The position numbers and the translations under genes are program-made. This document shows, piece by piece, positions 46,326 to 57,055 of a DNA stretch of 64,000 nt (its first letter is position 1; the number at the start of each line of letters is the position of its first letter). This stretch comes from Gyrodactylus bullatarudis (taxonomy: Eukaryota > Platyhelminthes > Monogenea > Gyrodactylidea > Gyrodactylidae). The notes beneath the pieces are model-generated. The model ran no database searches and was not told the DNA's origin. It saw only the letters and a program-made list of their open reading frames with translations. The stretch is from assembly GCA_012064415.1 (NCBI GenBank), contig SSNU01000054.1, positions 1-64,000 on the forward strand. The letters are read 5' to 3'.

Positions 46326-49300
46326 ATGAAGAGTGAAAAGTCAAAAGTTGATATTGGCAAAGAAAATGCTATTATACCTCTCATTAAGCAAGAACCCTTG
46401 AATTGTCTATCAATAATACCCAAGGGTTATGATATCCGTAAAATTCCATTCAATTATCTTAAATCTACATCATTTGCTGAGAAGGTGATCTACAACTATC
46501 TTCAGAATGACTGGAATCATGCACCTAATGCAAGCCTCAAGTTGGCTCATGAAATTTCTGAATTATTTTTTGAATATGATATCGTTACAGGATCCAGAGT
46601 GCTGAACAAACTAGCAAAATTATTGCATGATCGAACTTCTCGGCTATCTCTCATGGTCCATAGAGTTGGCGAGACCTTGATTATGGATGAATTTGACCTT
46701 AACCAGTTTCTTCTTGCCTGCTCTTCCTATGACAAATGGCCAAAATTTCAAGCTTTAATTAAATCCATGGGTCTTGGCATAGATTATCAAGCATTGTCTT
46801 CGAAAAAGAAAAAGGAAATTGAACTACTGATGAACTTCTTTTATCATTCTATTGAGGGAAAGAAACAAAAAGACACCAGTTTGCCATACCAAAAGAAAGA
46901 GACTCTCGTTGATAAGGATTCATCAGTTTCCTCATACCAAAGATGTGGAAGATGGAATCTTAGAGATTTGAGTCTCCTTGTTGGCTCTGATATGGCCATT
47001 TTTGGGACAAAAAAGAACCCATGTATAAGTCTCAAACTGAACCCTGTTACTGAACCGATTAATGTCCTTACAGGCATTGATATTTGGTTGGAAAATATTC
47101 TCAATGAAGTACCAGAAGTGGCAATGTGTTATCACGACGAAGGAATTGTAAAGCAGGAATATGAAATTCTCAAGACAAATGATATACCAAAGATAACTGG
47201 TTTCGATTCGGACAATGTTTTGGATTTATTACGAAATCTGTTGATTTTTGTTAAACACAATGCTACTCATGAAGGCCGTACCTACTGGCTTGTTAAAGAT
47301 AAAGATGCTGAAATTGTAAAATTATACGATTTATCAACGTTGTGGTCGTACTCTCAAGAGAATCCGGATGAATTTAAATCTGAAGATACAGGTGAGCATT
47401 TTGACCATAGAATTCAGACTTGAAAAAAGATGATTGCGCAAATAAAATAAAATTTGCGTTTCAAGTTTCATTAGAGTTTTATGTCAGAAAAATTTATATT
47501 TTCACAAGACAAAATTCTTCTTTTTCAACATGTACCTCATCTTTTCCAGGGTTTTCGTCTTGACTTGCTTTGGTATTGGAATGTCCTTGGCTTTTTTCAA
47601 TAGCCATTCCTTGATATTATTTTCCTTATCGACGATACTATGATCCATGTTCTTTAGATAACTTCCCAATTCCTTCTTTATCATTGTTTTCCATTCACTC
47701 TCCAAAAGTCTCCTTTCAATGCCTGCAATAATCTTGTCTCGTTCGCCCTTATCGATAAAATGCTGGTTTATCTTTCTCACTGTCTCATGGACCTCTTTTG
47801 ACATGATGTGAAATTCATTCAAATAATTTTACACACTTTTTTTCAATTTGAAGAACCAACAGGAAAAGGCCTAATTTATATCCTTCTAGATCTGAATCCA
47901 TACTCAATACCGGTTGCATCTTTATACTATAAATTGGCAGAATATCGATTTAAAGAGTTTCTATCAGAGGATGAAGACCCAGACAATCCTATGGTAATGC
48001 CAAAGAAGCTTCTCATCCTAGACATGATCAAATTACTAAGGAATTGTCTGAATATTATCGAATCATTTGGCTTGATGAATGAGGAAAGCTCAAAAATTGA
48101 AACTATCAAGGACCTCCAGAAACGAGCCATATACTTGATCAGTCAGGTTTATCTAATATGCGACACCAACATTATCAAGGAGTGCGCTGAAGAGTTGGCC
48201 AAACAACTCAAGGATGATGGTGAAAACAACTTTGTTGAAGCCACCTACGATCTAAATAGTGGATCTTCACGTACTTCCTCACCAACTGATCATTCTAGTA
48301 AGGAAGATAAATCTATCCAACGTCGGAAGTCAAGTCAAGACTTGAAGATTACTCCAAAATGTCGTCTTGGTGATAAATTCTTGAATTGTTTCATTAATGA
48401 TCAAGACTCATCAAAAAATATGAACCAGTTGGCCTCTGAAGTGGGTTGTCTCCTCAAGAACATTTCTACCAATAAAATTATTTTACTTTTTAAATTTTTT
48501 TCTAGTTTATAAAGTACTTTCCAGTACCTGCTATTTCATCGTTGCCCTATACAACTTCGAAAGAATGCTCATCCTCCATTATGACCATTTCTACCAAGTT
48601 TAGCCAAGAGCCTCCAACCTATGATGCAATGTTTATACAAATGTTTGTAAGTCTCTTTGATATTCTACACTAGGCTAGGGTGACATTTTTTTCTCCGAAC
48701 GTTTCTCACGAGAGTACCTATTTTTCTGATAGAATTTAGTCCTCAGATCATGTTTTGCATATTTCTATAGCGTAAAAGTCATTCTCCATAATGTCATTGT
48801 CGATTTTTCCCACAATATCCCACGGATATGATAAAATTACGAAATTCACCGTGAAGCCTCTCTTGATGACAAGATTACTATTTTTGAAGATGAAACTTAA
48901 GAAATCCATTAAATGACCTAGTAGATATTCCGGATTTTAGTGATTGCGTAGTAAAAATTCAAACATTTTTGACACATGCTTCAATACAAAATAATGCTTA
49001 GAATTGATAGCTTCTTGAAAAGTTGGTAATAATATAAGGTTAAAAAATTTCACCCTACCCTACCCGTTTTTTGTAAAGTTGGTTAATATGAAGTTGGGAG
49101 TATGATTTTTACGAAAACCTCGATTTATTCATCGAACATTCGAATATATTAAAGATTTTTTGGAATCCTATTCATTTTGCCCACTTTTACAATTTGAAGA
49201 AAAGAATTCTGAAAAAAAAAATTTTTATGAAAAATATGGTCATTTTACAAATTTTGGTTTGGCGCCAAAATCCCATTTTTATTGACTTCAAAATCATAGA

Positions 49301-52300
49301 CTCTCAACTTCACATCAATTAGTTTTATATTTCAATTGTAAATTTTTTTTCTTCCCAGCTGAAATTCTATCAGGAAAAATCGTTCAAAATTTGGAAATCT
49401 ATATGCGTCTCAATTAACACGAATAAAATGGATAACGGCATCCGTTTAATAATCCAAGAATGCATAACAAGTTCATTCATTGTAACTGCAATTTCAGGTA
49501 TGATTTTTATCTACTTTTATTATAAAATTTATTGAGAATAACGCCTCTCAAGACGTTGTTATTGTATTTCTCAAATCTTATCATCCCTGATTTATACCCA
49601 CCTCTACCACCTATATCATAGAAAAAAGAATTTCACGGTTTCGTATCTCCTTACAAGTTTTACAAGACTATGATTTCACAGTAAAAATTGATTGAAATAT
49701 TTGTGGATCCAGATTGAAAAATATTTGTAAAGTAAGAAATGAAATTTTTTGTCGGTTTGATACAAAATTTGTGTATGTTGCTTACACTAAATATTTCAAC
49801 TGAAAGATACCCAAAACACTTTGTTTACCCCTCTTTAGAAAGGAAATTTATTAAGCTACAAAGATATGTATAATTCATAAAAATAGCTTTTCACTGATGC
49901 AGTTTATAGCTACTTGAAGAAGGGTGATTTTTTGAAAATGTTGTCAAATATTTGAAAAATATTTAGAAGGTTTTTTTGAAAACCTATTTGCTGAGGTCTT
50001 AGAAAGAAATAAAATTACATTCTATCGTAAAACAATAGTTGTAGATTTCAAATATACAATCGCCTGCTCGATATCTCTTATAGTTTAGAAGATAACTGGT
50101 TTTAGAGCCAAAAAATGCCAATTTTAACCTCTATTACCTCTGAAATGGTGAGTCGGCTTACAAAAAGGAATTCAGATTCAGAATCAGCGTAATTATTTTG
50201 GTTATGTTGCAAATTTTCTCATTTGTGTGACGAAAAAAAATAATTTGGGACATAAATTATTGGGTATAGAATTCAAATCTCAGTCCAACTAAATCAGCCC
50301 TTACCATGTCTGTGTGTATTATAAAGAAATATACTTGTGAATTTGAATGTAGGGCTTTTTTGTTCTAAATTTTGGTAAAAATGTCTTTGATTATAATTAT
50401 CATAATCATAATTACCTCATCTAGGCTCATTCAGTATTCATGGTAAGCAGAAGAATCTGTCTCTACTGTAATAAATGAAGAATCATTGTTTTTATTAGTT
50501 GTGTAACTTTATAAGCTATATTGCATGATTGCATAGACCATTCTTTCCTATCCCCTAATTCATAATACAGAAATATACTCAAAAACTATCACCTTGCACA
50601 TTTACCTCATCCCTTAAAGATGAATTTGATATTGGCATATTGTGTCTTGTGTATCATTTTTATTTATAACCCTATTTAAATCTCTATTAAATTCATTGTA
50701 TTCATTTAAGCTGCAGAAAATACTTGGTTTATCCCTCATTTGATAGGGAATCTATTAATCTCTCCGAATAAGCAAACATACCATCATTCATCTGGCACGT
50801 TCTATATATCTTACCGTTAATCTTGTTACTCTTGATAGTCTCAATTAAACTTGTTACAAGATTATCTGATAGTTTCAAGAATCCTGCGAATCTTTTTACT
50901 TATATTAAGTTTAGCTATTATTTAGAAAGGAAAATCATCCTGTTTATTCATAACACCCCTAGAACTTTTTCAGAAGTGTTACAAATCAATAGAACCTTAG
51001 AAGCTCTACAAAATTAGATGCCGGAAGAAATGAAAACTATACCTATAATTTATTAAAACTTGGGTGAATATTAGCATTCTCAGCCATGGTCATCCAAACG
51101 TTTCGACGGTGATTGTCTTCACACGCCTTCTTCAGTGGTACGACAAGTTTGTCAAAAAACAAATTACTATTTATATACTTTCATGATCTCATACCTATCA
51201 GTTTTGTCCAATCAGATGAGAGAATAGAATAATACAAGAGGCTGACCTATGATAATAAAGTATAGATAATCAGAACAGAAAAGAGTTATCATTTTTCATC
51301 AGATTTAATTTAACTTCCTTCTTTTGTCAAAAAGCTGAATCCAACACTGCTGTAATTAAAATAGACACCCATCGCTATTAACTGCTAATTTATATACTAA
51401 ATTTTACTTCTCATGTATTCGCAATATTTTTTATTCGTGGATGTTAATGTCCAATGAAATCCGTCCTCCTCATTATTTAAGGGTCTAGATTCTACACTGT
51501 TGAAATTAACTCCACTTTCAAGATGAACATTTTCTCTTCCAAACAAGAAATCATGAAAATGCTGGTTTCTCAGTCTTGTGAATTGACTAATGATCAAACT
51601 CTTGAAAATGCTTTTATTTGCTTGAATATTTGCAAACATGCCTTCAAGAAAAATCTCCCTGTAATTGCACTAGATGGGTGTCATTTTAAAAGCAACACTC
51701 CTTATGTTTTACTGACTGCAACTGGAATTGATGCTAATAACAAGATATTTCCGATAGCAGTACAAATAGCTTATTCGGAATGTCAGGCCACATGGACTTT
51801 TATTCTTCAATGCCTAAATGACAGTCTTCAGCTTTCTAACAATCCAAATATTGTCATAATCTCGGATAGAGAAAAAGATTTAGCTGTGAGCATACAAAAT
51901 GTGTTACCTGAGGTTCTGTATTGTTTCTGTCTCTATCATATTGGAAAGAACATTAAGACGAAATTCAGACACGAGTATAATAAGGAATTATTTCAATCAG
52001 CAAAAGCATTAAGTGAAGACTCTTTCCTACGAGCAATGGAAATCCTTAGGAATTTGAATCTAGCCGTTCATGAATACCTTGATAAAATTCCTCACTCTTA
52101 TTGGGCTGAATATGCAATGACTCGTTGTAGATACGGCAACCTAACCTCGAATATAGCAGAATCCATGAATGCTTCACTTTTAAGCTTAAGAGCTTTACAT
52201 CCTTTTGAATTCATTTTCCGATTTGTCGAAAAAATCTTTGACGATTTTCGAAAGAAATTGCATATCCATCTCAGCAATAAAAGTACATACCCGCCTTACT

Positions 52301-55300
52301 TTGAAAAAAAATTAGAGTTATTGATCGACCAATCAAAAAAATTGTTGGTCCAGCAAACAGATGATAATAATTTGTTCAGAGTTGGAAAAGTCAATTCAAA
52401 CTCTTTATACAACATTGTGGATATAAATAATACTTTGTGCTCATGTAAATTTATGGTTCACAATGGATTTCCATGCGAGCATATCATGGCTGCGTTATTA
52501 AACCAGAGCCGGGATATTTCAAATTTTATACCTGAAGTGCTCAGAAATGAGAATCTATCTGCCACCTATAACCTGAAATTTAATTTTTGCGATATTGAGG
52601 AGCTTAAAACTTTTGAAATTGAATCATTATTGATTATTCGCAAAAAAGGTAGACCCAAGAAAAAAAGAATTCGCTCATTGGCAGAAAAAGTTCTAAAATG
52701 TGCTGACTGATTTTTTAGAATATAAATATAAATTTTCTAATTATAATTATCATTTTTCTATTATTATTAGACAATAATTTCAGTCTAATTACAATTACAA
52801 TTAAATGTGTGAATGCTAAATTAACTTCAAGTTTATCATATCCTAATTATAGGCAATTCTGATACTATTGGTTAAATTTGATATAGGTTTTGTCAATTCT
52901 CACTAAGTCTGATCTATGTTTTGTCAAAATTGATATATGTTTTGTCAATGCTCGAATAGACTGACTTATGATTTGTCAATTTTGATTTAAGTTTTGTAAA
53001 TATACCGTGTATATTGACTTAGGAACTATCAATAATGATTTAGGATTTGTTATTTTCTCTCCCTTTTGATACACTTTTTGTCATTATCCCTTTTTATTAA
53101 AAATCGAAACTTTTACCAAATCTTTGGTATCTAGTAAATTCCTTCAAAATAGTCCTTTCCAGTCCTTCTCCTTATAGTTAGTTGCTTGTTTCTTGGTTTC
53201 TGAGAATTCTTTATTAAAGGAGACGATCAAGACTTACACGATTAATGGTAACATATACAAGTTCAGAGGGGAGTTGCTTTTAAAACAATATACATTTTGT
53301 TTATTAGCCCTAAAAACAGGACCTGTTACGAGATTAATAATAATAATCAAGAAAAATAAGATTTGTCAGCATTCTAACCGCCCTAGTGAATTACTAATAA
53401 AAGTCAAAAGAGTCATGAAAAATATTCTCTGGGATCTTGATGGTTAAGAATTTTATGTTCTCTATAACAAGTCTTTCTGATTTCATAAATCTGGTAGAGT
53501 TTAATCGAATCTTTCAATTAGAATCCAATGACTTTCTCCTCAATATTAAATCAAAGTTTACTGGTTCCTCGAATACAAACTTTGACCAGATTGTCACAAA
53601 ATGTCGGTACATCCTGTTCGCTTCGTTTGTCTTTCTTAATGATGTCCAAGGTTCAAGACTTCCTAATGACACTACCGGACATCTATCTACAATAGAAGAT
53701 TTTGAGAATAATCTCAAGGAAATCTTTCCTATTGAGGATCAGTTACGGAGAAATGTTGAAATTCTGGATATGCTCATCAATGGACCACAGAGAATGTGTC
53801 AGTTGACTGGCAAAAATTTGGAATTTGTAAGATTTTATTATATAATTTTTCTCTTACATGCGTGCTTTTACAAAAATTTATTATGTTTTTTAAGCTGGTT
53901 TTGAGCTGGATCACCGATGTCATGCCGGGATTGTTCTCACAAATAAGGCCTTTATTTCGGGCATAATCATATATAGGTTTTTAGAATTAAATTATTGATT
54001 GACACTGTTTTTAAAATTTGTTCGGATCAGGTGTGCAATTATATTTAGTAAAATTTAATTCTAAAGACCTATATATTTGGCATGTATCACAGGCTGATGA
54101 GTATTCCCGAAATAAAGGCCTTATTTGTGAGAAAAATCCCGGCATCTTTTTACTTTAAAAATTTATGAAAAAACTTATTAACTTGACGTCTTCCTTTGTT
54201 ATATTCGTTACATTTTTTTGTATGTATTTTTCTTTTAGGCAAAATGGAAAAAGTGGATTGAACTATTGATGAAAATTCGGGAATTGGTCACTGAATATCC
54301 AAACAAGTCAAAAACCATTAGCCAAGAATTTGATAGTATTCTAAATGCCTGTCTGAATACATTTTTATCTATGACGATAAATACAATCAAGATTTTCATC
54401 AACCAGCTATTCATTGAAAAAGCATCCCTTGACGATAAAGTAAGATTTCTAACAATTCTGAATCTTAGAGAAACTATTACACTATAGAGTACTTTCTAGC
54501 CCATCGAGTTGTTGCTTTCATCTCGGGGAAAATAGAAAAAGAAGAAAATCATAGAGATATGATTCAAAGTGTATCTGTTACGACCAATGTGTACACTTTG
54601 AACAGTGTATATAATGTCAAACATTAATGTGGAAACTTTAACTTTTTAAGAGTTAAGAAATTGTATTTTGAATAATTTTATCAGGAATCTTTACTATTCA
54701 TTATCAGGAAGAGGATCAAACTGAAAATAGTTCTGATGGTAATTCATTTTCTATTCTAGTTCTACTCGTTTTATTCATTTTTATCATTAAGATTCGTCTG
54801 ATTCAGAGAGCAAAAATGATGCATACTTGAAGCCAATAGATAATCTCGAAGAAATCGTTTTCGATAGAGAAAATTTAGATAATTGTATCAGTACCAGGAT
54901 GAAACAGAAGGCAGATAAAATGATACGTCAAACATCTGGCAACTTTATGGTAGTTACTAACGTAGCTGTAAAAATTCCTGAGATAGATCGTTTGACATTG
55001 TATACACTGTTCAAAGTGTACACATTGGTCGTAACATATCTAAGCTAAAAAAGAAACAATCCAATTAATTCGTAGGCAGGGTCATAAGCATTCAAAGCCA
55101 AAAACTCAGACCACTGGACTGACTTTTTCGCATAGAATTAAAATTCTCTAATTAGAGATAGTCAACAAAATGTCTTTTATTTTTGATCCTTATTTTTAGA
55201 CTCGGGATGAATACATCAACTGGATTTTTGATGTCATAATTTATTTTCATCAAAAAGACTTTTCCCATCAACCTTCGGAGTATACCAGCGTTCCAAACAT

Positions 55301-56424
55301 GTTGACATTTTTCCAATTCACAAAAATTATCCTCTTCTTCATTGAGAAAGAAGTTATTTCCCTCGAAAAAATGACTGATTTCTGCCAGGATTTCTATCGT
55401 AAGTATTCAGGGTTTGATGAATTAATTGATGATTTGTATTTAACTCTTTATTTTCAGACATTGACAATCTGCAAGAAAACTCTCATCCATCATACTTTGC
55501 CTTTTGTTATGCTATAGACTTGCTCATTGCAGTGATAAATCGAATCGATCCAAAACTGAAGAAGCCAGACAAGAATACTAACCTTCAACTGGGATTCTCA
55601 ATCCGTTTCGACTTGGTCAAGACATCTAACCAATATTCCAGCCTATTTGTTGCTGACCTAATCAAGAATATTGATAAAGTTAGTTACAAACGTCAGTGCT
55701 AATCGATATGTGCAATTTAATTTTCCTCTTTTAGATCAATTTGAAACAGTTAAAAGTCTATGAAAAGACAATTGCCCGTGTTTTGGAAACAGTAACTCCG
55801 TGTTACTTGAAGACAGTCCAAGAATATGACAAACATAACGGACTAGTTTATCAAGTCTGCCAGCTAAGTATATTTCTTATCAAATGTCGCTTGCTTAGTC
55901 GTTCTAGTACCGACTCTAAAACTGACGAGAGCATGGACACCTTTGTCTGTGGAAATATCCGAACCCATCTTGAATTCATGAATACGAACGCTTCCACAAT
56001 TAAGGATGAATCCTACTTTTATTGTTACCAATTCATGATGCATACCTATTTGTTGCAGTTAAAGTTTTGTCATAATCAAAATATCGTCTCGATTGAAGGA
56101 TGTCATCGAATATTCGATGAACTCAAAATCCTCCAGCCTCTGGCTGATAAAATGAAAAAGTTGTATTTGAAAAGTTCCACCACCACTACCAGTCTCTCAG
56201 AGGAATGCGACCAAGAGTTCAACTCTGTCATGAATTCGCTCTTTCGGATCATCCACAACCTTATCAATCGTTACATTGCCAAGGTGAAGAAGAAAAAGGA
56301 TGCTGCTAAATATAGGAGCATTCTAGACTTTAAAATTCTCCCAGAAATGGAGACAGAGAAAAACTTTAAGAGTAACCTAAAATATTTCTTACTTTTGTGT
56401 AATGCAATTTATAAGAATACATGA
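46326..56424 (+). CDS. EDRF1: Erythroid differentiation-related factor 1 homologue
   Basis: Nine exons in consistent phase: 46326-47391, 47854-48440, 48506-48646, 49359-49497, 53498-53826, 54239-54439, 55200-55398, 55458-55678, 55735-56424; 1190 residues against 1238 in human EDRF1. The N-terminal half is clearly EDRF1: NPVTEPINVLTGIDIWLENI, EVAMCYHDEGIVKQEYEILK, EGRTYWLVKDKDAEIVKLYD and KKLLILDMIKLLRNC all have direct counterparts. The C-terminal half has diverged beyond easy recognition; it is all-helical and ends with a basic segment (YIAKVKKKKDAAK) placed like the C terminus of the human protein. EDRF1 is a nuclear factor implicated in globin and erythroid gene expression in mammals; its role in invertebrates is unclear. 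Intron 1 contains ENY2; introns 3-6 contain mobile elements. AATAAA is at 56484-56489. The join between the two halves rests on phase and total length. Confidence 0.82.
47502..47804 (-). CDS. ENY2: ENY2, SAGA/TREX-2 subunit, nested in EDRF1 intron 1
   Basis: An uninterrupted frame of 100 residues (the family length is about 100) starts MSKEVHETVRKINQHFIDKG and continues GERDKIIAGIERRLLESEWK. It has the family pattern INxxLIxxGERxxLxxLLRxxLxECGW, later IPIPKQVKTKTLEKMR for the usual VPDSVKKELLxxIR. ENY2 (Sus1/E(y)2) is a small all-helical protein shared by the SAGA deubiquitinase module and the TREX-2 mRNA export complex. A second in-frame ATG at 47822 would add six residues; I prefer 47804 by length. 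The gene is intronless and fills most of the 462-nt intron of EDRF1 in antisense orientation. Its 5' UTR and promoter must overlap EDRF1 exon 2, which begins at 47854. Confidence 0.88.
   Translation of the reverse strand: MSKEVHETVRKINQHFIDKGERDKIIAGIERRLLESEWKTMIKKELGSYLKNMDHSIVDKENNIKEWLLKKAKDIPIPKQVKTKTLEKMRYMLKKKNFVL
48671..49062. mobile_element. hAT-type MITE family 2, second copy
   Basis: It starts TAGGCTAGGGTGACATTTTT and ends TTTCACCCTACCCTA. The inner sequence matches 26224-26636 in inverse orientation (TACTACGCAATCACTAAAAT there, ATTTTAGTGATTGCGTAGTA here). The flanks TTCTACAC and CCCGTTTT do not match, so the target duplication has decayed. It is in EDRF1 intron 3. Confidence 0.75.
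49798..50252. mobile_element. piggyBac-type MITE, inverted second copy lacking both ends
   Basis: It is nearly identical to the complement of 40397-40852 over about 455 bp. It lacks the last about 55 bp on one side and the terminal TTAACCCTTCATG on the other. It lies in EDRF1 intron 4. Confidence 0.85.
51060..51230. repeat. Penelope-type terminal repeat fragment
   Basis: The block containing ATTCTCAGCCATGGTCATCC, AAACGTTTCGACGGTGATTG, ACGACAAG and ATCAGTTTTGTCCAATCAGA recurs inverted at 59358-59518. Words of this type accompany Penelope-like elements, and GIY-YIG fragments of such elements are nearby; the assignment is inference. Confidence 0.5.
51523..53090 (+). mobile_element. MULE (Mutator-like) transposon with intact-looking transposase frame
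   Basis: An open frame of 395 residues (51523-52710) carries a MULE DDE transposase: ALDGCHFK (first Asp), IISDREKDL (second Asp), AESMNASL (candidate Glu), and CLYHIGKNI between them. A SWIM-type zinc finger (CSCKFMVHNGFPCEH) and a basic end (KKGRPKKKRIR) follow. The protein is shorter than full MULE transposases, which usually have an N-terminal DNA-binding part. A right inverted repeat of about 220 bp ends ACACTTTTTGTCATTATCCC at 53090 and matches the element at 20.5 kb. I cannot find the left repeat, so the copy is 5'-truncated. It lies in EDRF1 intron 4. Confidence 0.88.
53920..54148. mobile_element. Snap-back Penelope-type terminal repeat pair
   Basis: The left half (GCCGGGATTGTTCTCACAAA, AAGGCCTTTATTTCGGGCAT) is repeated inverted at the right (ATTCCCGAAATAAAGGCCTT, ATTTGTGAG, ATCCCGGCATC). 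The right half contains CTGATGAGTATTCCCGAAA (54094-54112), the same hammerhead-like core as at 24.2 kb. It is in EDRF1 intron 5. Confidence 0.7.
54576..55036. mobile_element. Non-autonomous Ginger2-like DNA transposon
   Basis: Inverted termini begin TGTTACGACCAATGTGTACA and end TGTACACATTGGTCGTAACA, extending about 45 bp. A 4-bp repeat TATC flanks both sides (54572-54575, 55037-55040). TGT...ACA ends with a 4-bp duplication are typical of Ginger transposons. The interior encodes RMKQKADKMIRQTSGNF and VAVKIPEIDR, which resembles the C-terminal part of Ginger2-related integrases, as in the domesticated protein KRBA2 (PIPDVDRG-type motif). The rest of the integrase is missing. It lies in EDRF1 intron 6. 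Confidence 0.75.
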
Positions 56425-56708
56425 TTATTTAATTAAACTGTGTGAATGATATTTTCTCACTACAAATATGCTTTATCATGTACAATAAAAAGTAGTAAGA
56501 AGTGAAGTGTTTAATTCTTATTGGTCAAGAAATACTCAAAATTTATTGGTCGTCCTTTAACAAAATCAACAATTTTCGGAAAATTAGAAATTAGATTATA
56601 TTAAACTTTAATAATTAAAGCCATATGTACATTTCATAAAGCATCATCAGTGGCAATACTTTAAAACTCTCCAATAAGTAGCAAAAGTGGAGAGAAAAGT
56701 GAAAAAGC

Positions 56709-57002
56709 TCACATAGGCCATGGGAGTTGAAGATTATAAGAATAGTTTTTTTGAACACATAAGTTTGGTTTGTATAGATTTATGAAGAATTTCTCCTTCA
56801 CCCAAACGTCTGTACTGTCATCCCCTGCATTTTTGTATAAAATTGAAAAGTTTGAGATTGAAGCTTCGTGCCCTTCTTGTCTTAGATGCCTGGTCACCGC
56901 TGTATCTTTCTTAAGATGATCGTTCCCTCTAGTTGATAACTTCCTAATTGTACGACCTATATATGTAGCTCCACAGTCACATTGGAATTTATAAATTTTC
57001 AT
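56709..57002 (-). mobile_element. Penelope-like GIY-YIG endonuclease fragment
   Basis: The frame (97 residues) starts IYKFQCDCGATYIGRTIRKL with the Cys pair and YIG core, followed by HLKKDTAVTRHLRQEGH and a C-terminal helix region. The reverse transcriptase is absent. A more decayed copy of the same end lies at 60950-61170. It sits between EDRF1 and the LRR gene. Confidence 0.8.
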
Positions 57003-57055
57003 TAAATACTACTAATGAATGAATTGATTCCAATTTATATATCGTAATTTGAAAA

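Noticed and set aside
53437..53900. A separate gene starting near 53.4 kb
   Set aside because: A good acceptor at 53496-53497 lets this exon continue in phase from 49359-49497, and the total length then equals that of EDRF1, so a new gene start is not needed.
54827..55048. Possible EDRF1 exon in 54.8-55.05 kb
   Set aside because: The frame lies inside the inverted-repeat element and its motif is Ginger2-integrase-like. EDRF1 exons 54239-54439 and 55200-55398 join in phase without it.
53498..56424. Relation of the C-terminal part of this gene to FANCD2/FANCI
   Set aside because: A few hydrophobic patterns looked similar, but there was no consistent order. The EDRF1 explanation by length and C-terminal basic segment is better.
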